This document shows positions 46,997 through 56,851 of a stretch of DNA of 64,000 nucleotides, one piece after another. The stretch's first letter is position 1; each line of letters starts with the position of its first letter. A program made the position numbers and the translations under genes. The DNA lies in assembly GCA_001632425.1 (NCBI GenBank), contig KV425560.1, forward strand, positions 356,418 through 420,417, written 5' to 3'. Under the pieces are notes generated by a model. That model made no database searches. It was not told where the DNA came from and worked only from the letters and a program-made list of their open reading frames with translations. This DNA comes from Neolentinus lepideus HHB14362 ss-1 (taxonomy: Eukaryota; Basidiomycota; Agaricomycetes; Gloeophyllales; Gloeophyllaceae).

Positions 46997-47983
46997 TCAC
47001 AGTTTTTGGACAGCTCGGGGCCGCAGTATCTCCAAACTGTGCGAATACGAGAGTCCGCCGATCCTCTTGCAGGCTTGTCTATCCATATCACGCTCCATTA
47101 CGATCCGCAAGGAAGGGAAGCAGCACTGCAGGATGCTCTTCGCCAGCATAGAGTCCAGCTGTGCATCCCTCGTCGCTCCTTCTGTATTCCGCAGAACGAT
47201 GGTGTGTACCGTCTCAGACAATGGGTGCAACCTCTCGAGGGACTCCGCGAGGGTCGTCGAGACCTCCAGCGTCTCCGTGTTTGGGCAGAGGCCGAGGATA
47301 TCGCGGACGAACTCGACGGGGACTCCGTCTAAGGAGATGCTCCGAATACTATGGAGCCGGCATTTAGAGCAACGATGCCGAACATAGCTTCCACGTAGGT
47401 ACTCCTTGAGGCTGAGGGAAAGCGAGGGGAATTTCGCGTTGTAAGAGTACTTGAGATTGAGGTGGGTGATCTGCTGCGGGAAGGCGATCAAACGGTAGTG
47501 GTCGAACAGGTCGTCGAAGCCCCAGTTCTCGTACTCGATAGAGAGTCGGTGGAGATTGGGCAGGAACCCGAGCCCCGCGATTGTATAGAGTGTAGAGACG
47601 AACGTATCCCCCATGGCGTTTGTAGCCCGGTAGATCTGTACCGGAAAGAGAGTGGAATCCCCATGGATATGGAAGGTTAGAGAGCGGCTGCGCGACGCTG
47701 CAGCAGCAGTTGCTGCAGTCCACAGACTCTTGGATTCCCGGACAGGAGTTTCGCGAAGTAGCTGGATGTAATGGAGACCATATTTGGGAGTCGCGATGTA
47801 TACGTCCGTCATTACTATGGGAGCAAAAATAGAAAGCCATGCTTTGTTCACGAGAGGCAGCGTCACCAAGAGTTGGACGCGATCCTCAGGAGAGAGGCTA
47901 GATGACCATATCTCTCGCAGGATAGTGTCGTAGAGCTCCGCCGGCAACCACGATACTGAGACGCCCGATTCGATGTCAAACAT
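46997..47983 (-). CDS. F-box-like protein
   Basis: A single-exon frame of 328 aa starts at MFDIESG (47983); an upstream ATG at 48007 adds eight residues. VSWLPAELYDTILREIW with LVTLPLVNKAWLSIFAPIV is the F-box-like N-terminus (L-P-x-E-L-x-x-x-I). The rest is Leu-rich with LPNLHRLSIEYENWG, QITHLNLKYS, IRSISLDGVP and LCPNTETLEVST, resembling irregular LRR-type substrate-binding repeats. Such proteins link substrates to SCF ubiquitin ligases through Skp1. Agaricomycetes have very many of them. The substrate is unknown. Confidence 0.85.
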   Translation of the reverse strand: MFDIESGVSVSWLPAELYDTILREIWSSSLSPEDRVQLLVTLPLVNKAWLSIFAPIVMTDVYIATPKYGLHYIQLLRETPVRESKSLWTAATAAAASRSRSLTFHIHGDSTLFPVQIYRATNAMGDTFVSTLYTIAGLGFLPNLHRLSIEYENWGFDDLFDHYRLIAFPQQITHLNLKYSYNAKFPSLSLSLKEYLRGSYVRHRCSKCRLHSIRSISLDGVPVEFVRDILGLCPNTETLEVSTTLAESLERLHPLSETVHTIVLRNTEGATRDAQLDSMLAKSILQCCFPSLRIVMERDMDRQACKRIGGLSYSHSLEILRPRAVQKL

Positions 47984-48007
47984 GCCTCTACAACACACTA
48001 TAAGCAC

Positions 48008-48560
48008 CGTCGTGTATCTCGAGAAGGAATAACTTACGTACCCAGTTAAAAACAGTGCTCTAAGAGTGTTACTTTACAGGTCTCTTGGGGTGCTGATATC
48101 GGCAAGTAAAGGGGGGCCGGTGCTTATAGCACCGGCCAGATGACTTGAACATGGGAGCATATGGCTGACTGCGTAGATCCGTGCTGCCAGCCACGTCCGG
48201 CCTCCATCGATGCTTCAGTTCAGACTTGAATAAGGCCTAATGATGTGGATGCGAACAAGAGCCCGCTAAGCCGACGCGTGACCGAACAAGGTAATCGTCT
48301 CACAGTCACGTGACTTATGTGCTTGACGGTTTCTGTCAACCTTTATTGCGCCCGAGTCCCTCCTTACTCCCCCTCTGCGTCTCGTTATGCGACAGCTATC
48401 TGATGCATACATCTGTTGCTGCTGTTCCTTGTTCCCTAACACTTGCTGACCTCAATTGCATTCTGAAAATGACGAAACAAGTATGCTACCTCGACGTGTA
48501 CGCGAAGACGACTCCAAGCCTCCAAACTGACGTGACTCAAGCGCTGAAGCAAAAGATATA
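48008..48560. other. Intergenic, no gene seen
   Basis: 553 bases between the cytidylyltransferase stop and the F-box start, both minus strand, include the F-box promoter. No motif was recognised. Confidence 0.5.
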
Positions 48561-49457
48561 CTAGATCCCAATCCCGTAAATGTCAATTGGCTCAGGAATA
48601 GTATCTTCCTCCTTGATCTCTGTTTTTGAAACAACAGGAGAGGGGCGTGCTGGCGCTGTAGGAACGAATCGCGCTGCCTCTGTCAGGCCGGACGTTCTCC
48701 TAGTCGGTATGATTCGCCCTGAAACCGATACCATGTCAAACACGCCACAGGTATGGATAGGTCACGCTGCCATACCAAGACTCTTCAGAACGTCGTAGCC
48801 TTGTAACCGAGCCCGATCCACGTCGGGGTCTATGGACGTCCCTTCATCTAAGGCCACGTAGTCTATCCTCTGCTCCCGTAGGAATTCCTCTGTAACAACC
48901 CATGGAGCTTCCGGCGACACTTCATCGACCCATCGACAATGTCTTAGTACCTCGTACCTCTCCAAGTGTGGCAGCGTCACTGGGTAGTCATACTGTCGAC
49001 AGAGGTCGTCTCCGAATACTCCGACGATCAAGTAAACCGAAACAAATGATAACTTCGCTTGGCGCAGCTGCAGGGCATGTCTATCACGGAAGTCTATCAG
49101 TCAGCCTTCTGCTCTATTGGCCCGAGTAGTTCGAACTCGCCCTGCATGGAAGCCGTCGTAGACACCGTCCACATATACTCTCATCATTCTCCGATCGACA
49201 TCGCCTCGTTGCTGTCCTATCGGAGAAGCACCAAGCGCTCTCTGTACGTAGGCTTGTATGTCCTCAGCGGTTAGAGAGACAGTCTTCAGCTTCTCTCTCG
49301 CCGCCTCCGTCGGGGGTGGTTCGGGAATGTCGTGCGTGTCCACGTGGCCTAGGTCGTCGATGCTGGATTCCAAGGAACGCGGTCCGTTGGAGATAATGTC
49401 ATAGTCCAAGTCGTCGCTTGTTACTGACGTGGCGTAGGTCTGTGTCGCTGCTGTCAT
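48561..49457 (-). CDS. Choline-phosphate cytidylyltransferase-like protein, short form
   Basis: Three exons (49457-49141, 49080-48776, 48718-48561) join in frame to 259 aa. VYVDGVYDGFHAGHALQLRQA carries the HxGH nucleotide-transfer motif, with HAGH where most members have HSGH or HFGH. YLIVGVFGDDL, LPHLERYEVLRHCRWVDEV, YVALDEG and IPTRRTSGLTE (variant of R-T-x-G-I-S-T) complete the catalytic domain. Family members convert CTP plus phosphocholine to CDP-choline. Here the chain ends ~50 residues after RTSGLT with an acidic tail (KTEIKEEDT), and the amphipathic membrane-binding helix and most of the C-terminal region of yeast Pct1 are missing. It is therefore probably a diverged paralogue. Intron 1 has a GC donor. 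Confidence 0.87.
49081..49140 (-). other. GC-AG intron in the cytidylyltransferase gene
   Basis: Donor GCAGG/GCGAGT and acceptor GTGATAG/ACATG are needed to join FHAG with HALQLRQA. The only nearby GT gives the wrong phase. The intron interrupts the HxGH active-site motif. Confidence 0.8.
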
Positions 49458-49801
49458 GGTCGTCGCAGTGCTATCGGGTTACTCGAAGGCACGAGGTCCC
49501 CGCAAAGTCCGCAAATGGGAACAAACAGTCGCACACATCGATAGATTCCAGACACTTCAGACAGTAATTGAGATGGAGTAAAAGCTATGCGCATTTGTAT
49601 CACCTGTGCCGAGGATACCCGTCTAGATTCGAAATGCGTCATGCAACTCGACCTTTCCCTTTTGCATCCGCTAAACCGCACAGTGGCCGTGGCTGTGCAC
49701 AAGGCACTGCCTTTCCTGATATTTTCCCGCGACTTACCAAATTGCAGAAACGGTTTTGGCCTGGACAAGTGACTGCACCCCTCTCAGTAAATACAAGTCA
49801 G
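49458..49801. other. Intergenic: cytidylyltransferase promoter and RBR 3' flank
   Basis: 344 bases between two minus-strand genes. Nothing distinct is seen. Confidence 0.5.
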
Positions 49802-52546
49802 TCAAATTCCTATGCCACCGTGCTTCTCTCTCATATGTTTATAAACCCCAGTCGCGGTGTCCTCATCCGGGAACGTCTTCATACAGACCCAGCATATATG
49901 AGTCTTGCAGCCAATACAAGCCATGTGGTTACATCCTCCGTTCTTCTCCATATGCACACCGCACTTGGGACACGGGCGCACGTCGTGTTCTTCACGCCAT
50001 TTGCGAAATGCGTCTAGATTACCTGAGGCATTATCTCGATGCTCGGCACAGGTGAGTCCTTCATGAAACTCGACATGACAGGCAGCGCATATCCGGTTGA
50101 GACAGACAGGGCATCGCAACACAGTCCCTTCTTCTGCTGGGCGATATATGACCGGGCAGTCAGGTGTGGGACAGTAGCGGTACGTTTGTGTACGAGCGTT
50201 GATGTGAGAGACCAATGCGGTCTCGAACAGCTTCGCCTCCTCATCGGGGGAAAGAAGGTTCCGCAGGACTGCGAGTGGAATGGCGTTGCCGCAAGTGTTA
50301 TTCGGATTTGTGCTGATTTCCGTGATGCAGGCCAGCGCTGAGGTCGCTACCTCTGTAGCTGAGCGCAGGAAATGTTCAAGACATGCCCTGCAGTAGGAAT
50401 GACCGCAGGGCAGCGTCGTCGGATCGGTGATATCGCAGAAGCAGACCGGACAGGCACTGTCTCTGGGCGTGATAGGAATGCCCTTGATCGCTCGCATGGA
50501 CGCGACAGCTCGGTGAACTCTCTCCACTTCTTCCTGACTCCCATGCACAGTCAGAGTGCGAGCGACCACGTCGAGAATGATGTTTTCAGCGATTCCCCAT
50601 AGTGTCTTCATACCGCCTGTCAACAGCTCCCTCATCATATCGCTGTCCATACTGAGAACGTGTTTCCGCGACATTAGCTCCTCCAACTTGGTCAAGATTG
50701 CGGCTCTCGCAACCCCTCTGTTACTTGCAGGACCCGAGAGGTTGATTGTCCTTGACCGTATGTGACACTTCACGAAGCAACCTGATGCATCGTTGATACT
50801 AGTTATGACCTCTCTGCCGTCCGAAGTCGTGAGGAAGTCGTTCCAGATCGGATGTCCTTCCAACATGAGAACTTCGCCCTGAATGAGTGACTCGACGGCT
50901 GCTTTGACTTTGCCGAGTGCTTTCGCGTAGGAAGAGTAGATCCGAATACATGCTGGATCAATCGCTTGACCGTCGCTGTCCTCTTCATAATACCGTATTC
51001 TGCATTGCGTATGGACATTGGTTAACGCATCGATCTCGCTCTTCAGGAGAGCTAGCTGCTTCAGCGGAGGATTGTATTTCACCGAGTAGATCAGCTCCAG
51101 CCAGAGAGGGCTGCCCAACGACCGTTGCCGCTCGTTGTGCAGCTTCTCCACTGCTGCAGCCGCTGCCTCTGGCACATGGAATTGAGCAAACGCTTTGATC
51201 TTGACATGGTTCCGGGTGGCGGGCACTAGATCAAACGACTCTAGTGTGCCGAATTTCGATAATTGCTCTCGCACATACTGCTCGCCCTCGCCCTCCTCGT
51301 AGGTGGGCTGACCAAGGGTGACTGATGAAGCGTGGCTCCACCGTTTAATGTCATCTGCCCGAGCTCTAGGCGGTAGACCCTTGATTTCGATGGAAAACGA
51401 TGTCGTCTGTCTAGGCTTTGGTGGCTGAAAATGCACCATGACCTTGCGACTGTCGAACAAACCATTGTGCAACCGTTTGGCCTGAGCCATCGCCTTGGAT
51501 ATCGTGGGGTAGTGGGCCCATGCCGCAAGATGCGGCGCATACCAGCTAATTTTGATCTTACGGCACAGTAGAGAAGCTGAACCTGTCTCGACTGCACTCA
51601 GGTCTAGCCGGGCGGCTAACCGTTTCTCGTGGAATTCTCTACCGTTGAGACTATCCACCGCTCGTGAAGCGGAGTCGCAGTCCGTGAAGTCTATGCGAGC
51701 TGTGGCAAACGACGCTGATGGTCCAGAGTCAACATTCACCGATCGAAGTTCTCCGAACTCTTCGACCAGCTTGATAACTCCTGCAGTCGTGCTGTTAACC
51801 GGAAGATTTGTGATGAATAGGCGAGATGACTCGAAGGCGGTTTGGACGCGCTCTATAGATGCCCCTGGCCCAAACGTTACCTTCGAACCAAGGATTATGC
51901 GCTCAACGGTGGTCGGGGTTTCCTCCTTACCCAGCTGACATACAAGGATCTGGTATGAGTTACTGCGGCTAAGGTTGCCAAGCATACGCACAGGAGTTCC
52001 GGCGCCAACCTCTTCTTCAGCTCGTATGACGATGTCATGTACATCCATGTCTACTTGACCAGAAGGAGACATTGCTATAGGAATATGCACACGATCATTC
52101 GGCCTGGCCATATTCGGAGGGCATTGCGGTCGCCGCAGCAACCGCGTCGAGTGAGGCGTCTGGACATGTGGAAAGGGGCAGGTATCGCCGCGAGCACAGC
52201 ATCCACGATTGAAGAATTTGCATGGGCCAAAAGCAGACGGTGTCGGCGGTAGCGCCGGAATCGTCTTCATTGTAGGTCTGTACCCGTCAACGGAGGACGG
52301 AATGTGGGCATTATGGCATTGGTCCCCGTACCGACAGGTTCCAAGACCATAGTACACACACGCCGTCCGAGGCGCTTGGCTTGGGGAAGCATTAAGTTCT
52401 GTCGTCGGATTGCGTGGATGGTAATAATGACAACGATCGCCCCGCATACAGCTATTCTGCAGGAAGAATCGACATACTTGAGAGGGAGTGCCAGTAGGAT
52501 TGGATGCTTGCATGCCGCTGGACAAGGTATGGTTCAACACGTGCAT
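49802..52546 (-). CDS. CCCH zinc-finger / RRM / RBR (RING-between-RING) E3 ubiquitin ligase
   Basis: One uninterrupted frame of 914 aa. Three CCCH fingers lie in the first ~130 residues (CRFFLQNSCMRGDRCHYYH, CVYYGLGTCRYGDQCHNAH, CKFFNRGCCARGDTCPFPH). An RRM starts near RLFITNLPVNSTTAG (~240), followed by further RRM-like segments (FSIEIKGLPP, IKAFAQFHVPEAA). Another domain precedes RING1, which starts near residue 699 (CPVCFCDITD, CGHSYCRACLEHF). IBR follows (YCPTPDCPVIY, CPVCLNRICAAC), then RING2 with the catalytic Cys in NGGCNHM (~872). RBR ligases pass ubiquitin through that Cys as a thioester. The N-terminus predicts RNA binding, so an RNA- or ribosome-associated ligase is plausible. Starts at 52546 or 52513 are both possible. 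Confidence 0.95.
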   Translation of the reverse strand: MHVLNHTLSSGMQASNPTGTPSQVCRFFLQNSCMRGDRCHYYHPRNPTTELNASPSQAPRTACVYYGLGTCRYGDQCHNAHIPSSVDGYRPTMKTIPALPPTPSAFGPCKFFNRGCCARGDTCPFPHVQTPHSTRLLRRPQCPPNMARPNDRVHIPIAMSPSGQVDMDVHDIVIRAEEEVGAGTPVRMLGNLSRSNSYQILVCQLGKEETPTTVERIILGSKVTFGPGASIERVQTAFESSRLFITNLPVNSTTAGVIKLVEEFGELRSVNVDSGPSASFATARIDFTDCDSASRAVDSLNGREFHEKRLAARLDLSAVETGSASLLCRKIKISWYAPHLAAWAHYPTISKAMAQAKRLHNGLFDSRKVMVHFQPPKPRQTTSFSIEIKGLPPRARADDIKRWSHASSVTLGQPTYEEGEGEQYVREQLSKFGTLESFDLVPATRNHVKIKAFAQFHVPEAAAAAVEKLHNERQRSLGSPLWLELIYSVKYNPPLKQLALLKSEIDALTNVHTQCRIRYYEEDSDGQAIDPACIRIYSSYAKALGKVKAAVESLIQGEVLMLEGHPIWNDFLTTSDGREVITSINDASGCFVKCHIRSRTINLSGPASNRGVARAAILTKLEELMSRKHVLSMDSDMMRELLTGGMKTLWGIAENIILDVVARTLTVHGSQEEVERVHRAVASMRAIKGIPITPRDSACPVCFCDITDPTTLPCGHSYCRACLEHFLRSATEVATSALACITEISTNPNNTCGNAIPLAVLRNLLSPDEEAKLFETALVSHINARTQTYRYCPTPDCPVIYRPAEEGTVLRCPVCLNRICAACHVEFHEGLTCAEHRDNASGNLDAFRKWREEHDVRPCPKCGVHMEKNGGCNHMACIGCKTHICWVCMKTFPDEDTATGVYKHMREKHGGIGI

Positions 52547-53320
52547 TGCGAGGCCGGTCTTGCGTTCGCAGTGATCCGTGGTGGATTGAATTGCACAGTA
52601 AACCTTGTGAGAGGCGCTAGAACCCGAAAGAGCATTCGAAAAGCCCAGAACTTTAGCGTCGAGGAGTCCATGAGGAAAGAAGTATCTTCATACAACAGTA
52701 CAATTGCAACATTCAGAGGTTATATCGTTCTGTCGCGCACTTATAAGTATGTACAGGAACGAAAAGCCGCTCTAGCCCTGCTACCCCCTCTGGTGAAGGG
52801 TTCGACGTAGGTAGCGAGAGATATGCCGCCTAAGTCTAATAGCTAGTATGATGGACCACAGAAGCTTCGCTTTTCGCGATCGCCGCCTGACCATATCACG
52901 TCCATGAAACAAAACATCCTGCGGTAGACTCGTTCGAGTAGGCTCCTGGGCGCAACCCCCTAACAACTCACCCAGCTTTGCTATAGGTTGTACAGTGTGA
53001 CGCTCGCCGCTGTGGCCGATGTTCGGAAATTGGTTCTTGATGGAAGCGACTGCAAAACAGACGATTTCCAGGAGAAGATTCTGTCGTGGAGACCAATTGT
53101 CGCATCTGCCTTTCTAGTGACTGCAGGTGTTGTAGGCAATCGAAACCCGCGGTGGTCGAACACCGAGTGCACGTGACACATTAAGTCTTCTTCCTGCCGA
53201 GCGACATTGCACCGAAATTTGTACGACTTTCGTGTTCCGCTATACCGCATGTACTCGATTTTTATTATGGCACAACTAACTGTATGAGCTCAGAAACAAA
53301 GATAGGTGAAAAAGTAATGA
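52547..53320. other. Intergenic: RBR promoter region
   Basis: 774 bases between the RBR start and the stop of the next F-box gene. No protein-like frame is convincing and no repeat was noticed. Confidence 0.5.
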
Positions 53321-55003
53321 CTATTCTACGACTTCTTGCTCTGGGCTTCGCTGTACAGGATGCAACAACTCGCGCAGCGCAGGGGTCATTTCATGTGGGA
53401 GAAACACCTTCTCCAGACAGCCATCTTCATCCACGATCTCGTGAGGATTCATCCCGGCGTGTTGGACAGTGAACAAGAGGCGTTTACGCAAACTATCCCT
53501 ATCAACGACAACCGGAGTCCAATCCGTACTGCTGACGTTCGATCGACGCCACTGAATTGGGGACCATGTAACAGTTACACGAGTCGCATCTGGAAAGGCG
53601 GCATGTAGACGAAGGAGCAATTTCCTCTGTTTTGGCAAATCGACACCCATTCTTCCCAAAGGCTCATCTTCGTCCGGATCTTCCTGATAGCAATCACAAC
53701 GCAGTTCTTGTACTTTAGGATTGTGGCTTTTGATCAGGAAGGGCAACTATAGCAAGGTAAGCTATACGATCATGATTCGTGGTTATCGCTGACTCACGCC
53801 ATGATCGTCACGAATGCGTAGTGACTTTAAAGTGGGGAAGTAGTCTTCCAACGCGACATTGTCGTATATCGACATTGGTACAGTCAATTCTTCGATAACG
53901 GACGCCCACTGCTTTAAAGCAAGGAAGGGTTCCGTGTTGATATTGATATGCCTCGTTCCCCTCGGAACTACTCGACTTCTGAAGTCACTGATGCGAACTA
54001 GGCGTATAGGGCGACCAGGCAAAAATAGTGAAAGCATCCGTAACGGGCATTGAAGAGCACGTAGATTTGGCAATTCTGCAGGATGTAGGCGAAACCCGTC
54101 GAGATCTTCCTGGGCAATACGACCTAGGCCATCCATTTTAAAATCGACAATTGTAGGCGTCCGACTGAGAAACATGGATAGAAGAGATAGATCCTCCTTC
54201 TGCACTGGGATCCGCAGCTCCTCCAACAGGAGTGAATCTGATAACAGCAAGTTGCGAGCGAGGTCGGGATGGTCGGTCTTCCAGCTGCGTAGGGCAGGTG
54301 TAGCGACCATCTCTAGTACCTTGGGCATGTATTCCTCAAAGAAATCGCCCATAGTTGACCAAGTTCGAGTGTACTCAAATTTCTTGAGATGGGTCATTGT
54401 ACTAGAGACTTCGAGGGGTCGCGTCAAATGCGACCATTTGCATCCAATGAAGCGCAAGGATCGGAGTCCTGTGAGCGCAAGAACAATCTCAACATCTGCA
54501 ACTTGAAGGATCAAGTCCGTCAAACATAGGTCTTGCAAGCCAGATAGCAAAGGCAGGATCTGGATATGCTGCCAGAGAACGTTTGGGGCTGGAGGATCCT
54601 CATCGACGAGTAATTCCTGTCGTGCTGACCAGTTCGACAGTGTGTATGATCGCACACAAGATGCGAGTGAATCTGGCTCGTCTTTGTGGGCCCTGACGTT
54701 GGCGCACCAACTCAAATGATAGTCGTGCGGGAAATCGTCTTCGAGCACGCCGCTGAATCGCATATCGCTAAACAAGAGGGGCCTTGATATCTCACAGAGA
54801 TATCGACAAACTCTGGAGATACATGACAAAGTGATTTGCGATTCGGCGCGACTAGCATCTCCGGAAGTCCTGTAAGTATCGATCACCTCAAGCCAAAGCT
54901 CAGAGGGAAGAACTTGATCCAGTCCATGCAACCGGGGTGGCACGTAATCTAGCACGTACGACACATTATCTTTATGGTTGCAGAGAGGGCGATGAACACT
55001 CAC
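53321..55003 (-). CDS. F-box-like / Leu-rich protein
   Basis: Two exons (55003-53798, 53746-53321) join in frame to 543 aa. LDQVLPSELWLEVIDTYRTS with LSCISRVCRYLCEISRPLLF is an F-box-like motif near residue 30. Irregular Leu-rich segments follow, such as LSGLQDLCLTDLILQ, LTGLRSLRFIGCKW, LPNLRALQCPLRML and YFPTLKSLRIRDDHG. The C-terminal part (KVQELRCDCYQEDPDEDEP) is acidic. It is likely an SCF substrate adaptor. It belongs to the same broad class as the protein at 47 kb but has little obvious similarity outside the F-box. Confidence 0.85.
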
Positions 55004-55977
55004 CTAAAATAGGGAATGACATCCACACAACTCAAGGGTAGGTACGTGGCGAGTGACTCTGAAAGCCAGGTACAGGAGACAACCGTATCAATGTTCCCGA
55101 GCTATATAACGAGTCGCAGCCCTCCAAAAAGGGATCATTACAGTGATGTGCTTATCAACGATTGCAGCGCATACAGCAGGGTCAGATTGTATCATTTCAT
55201 CGTGATCTTCCCCCATGGACGAACATCCTTGCCATGAAGTCCAGGAAATTTAAAGAATATGAAGAGATCGTGCCTTGAGAGATCCGCAGAGTTGGAATTT
55301 GGAGAGTGGAATTTTTTCCAAGGCAGCGAGTGCAGCTACCAAATTCAAGGGGCCGACACCGGGAGTTGCCGGCACACGGGGTAGGGGGAGGGGGGGTCCT
55401 TCGAGGTCTTTATCAGGACTTTCTGCAGACCCCCTTATTTGGACTGATAGTGACCACAGATAGATGATTCGAAGCCCATACAATCTCAGAATAGTGTAAA
55501 ATAGCTATAGTGGACTACCAGCATTTCTTTCACTGGCAGGCAGGTCGAGGAAGACGTGCCACTGTGCTATTTGACCTTGTTTGGCGTCGTCGCTTAGTTT
55601 CCCATTAATGAAGGCTGGCTAGAAAACTTAGTCTTCATTCATGTCATAATATTATCTGATGTATGTTGTTTTAATAGAGACAAATGATAGTTGTTTACTC
55701 CAACTTGAGATATGTTGAAATGACAGAATAAGACGGATTTGGTAATTTATTTACTCAATATGGGTCGTGTGAAGATTACGTAGGGGAGGGGGGGTCCCTC
55801 CCGGGGCCTTAGTCGGACTTTCTGACGTCGTGTATAGAACTTTCTTTCTGTCGGCCCCTTGACCAAATTCGGTTGTCTTGAAGTTAGACTAAGGTATTGC
55901 TCGCCTCATCCGTTGCTCGTTAATCATTAAGTCTACGTGCCCATTGTTTCTCCCCGACTTGGATTCAGACCATCACT
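55004..55977. other. Intergenic between divergent genes
   Basis: 974 bases between the F-box start and TMA16 start. It contains the G-rich repeat structure listed next. The interior (55590-55770) is AT-rich and non-coding. Confidence 0.5.
55345..55862 (+). repeat. Element bounded by 13-bp inverted repeats and carrying two ~48-bp G-rich direct repeats
   Basis: TCAAGGGGCCGAC at 55345-55357 is matched by its exact reverse complement at 55850-55862. Inside, two G-rich direct repeats start at 55379 and 55780. Both read GTAGGGG, A, GGGGGGG, TCC, and later GGACTTTCTG. The G runs (four or more tracts) could form a G-quadruplex on the plus strand. No coding sequence lies inside. Confidence 0.6.
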
Positions 55978-56740
55978 ATGACAAACTCGAAACCCGCGAA
56001 AGCAGGATCCGGAAAGAAGGAGAAAATCTTCCATCCTCAATCCCGAAAGGCAGCACAAATAACGAGGATACAGTTGCGAAATAATAAGCTCTCAGATGCT
56101 TCAAACAAGAAGGCCCGGAAATCTCATGCAGAAAGTGAGTGGTGTCTCTATGTATGTGATGTTTTCATTGATGAAGGTGTTGTGTCGCAGCTGATTTCTA
56201 TGGATTCTGGTATCATGCTATGCCTCCTGACGGGGAGACTTTGACTCTACCGACAATTCATGATTTAATCAAGGATGCCTGGCTGTCCCGTCATGATGCT
56301 CAATTGGAGATTGAAAGATTTGCACGCCGGAAAGGGCGACCAAAGAGCACCCGGGAGCAGCAGCTCGAGGAAACAAAACTGCGCGAGGCTGAGGAGTATC
56401 GAACAGGAATGGGTGTGTCTCAAATTTATCGACTGTATCCTCTGGCTTACTCCAATGGACCCTAGAAATCCCTGACCTAACCCACCAAGCGAACATCGAG
56501 CTGTTTCGTAGATGGGATCAGAAAGAGCTTGCTTTCGTCCAGCTCCTCCGATATATCAGGGTGTCGAGCAGCAAACCAGACCTCGTGCTTGTATCCCGGC
56601 CGGGCAAGCATCCTTCGCTTCTGTCCAAGAAACGGATCACCTCGGAGGAGCCCATAGAAGTGGCTATGACTGAAGACTCGATGTTGTCAGAGCCTCCATC
56701 GCGCTTCGGAAGTACTATCATGACGATGGATGAGGTATAA
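55978..56740 (+). CDS. TMA16: Translation machinery-associated protein 16 (TMA16)
   Basis: Three exons (55978-56134, 56191-56412, 56466-56740) join in frame to 217 aa, near the usual family size. GSGKKEKIFHPQSRKAAQIT is the conserved basic N-terminus (K-K-E-K-I-F-H-P-x-S-R-K-A). DFYGFWYHAMPP, then LIKDAWLSRHDAQLE and ERFARRKGRP fit the helical core that contacts the pre-60S ribosome. The C-terminus (FGSTIMTMDEV) is acidic and variable. In yeast, Tma16 joins nuclear pre-60S particles during assembly. Confidence 0.9.
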
Positions 56741-56851
56741 TGAAAGGGTTCGTGTACGACTGTTACGCATAAGTAGTAGTAGATGCTCGTAATATATGGA
56801 ACAGTACAAAACGATTAAGAATGGTCTCACTTCAAGTCCGCGGCTACATGA

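Noticed and set aside
46867..47387. Plus-strand frames opposite the F-box gene
   Set aside because: They are shadows of the minus-strand F-box coding sequence, preceded by a simple AT run.
52304..52810. 168-codon plus-strand frame antisense to the RBR gene start
   Set aside because: It is largely the complement of CCCH-finger codons and has no protein-like features of its own.
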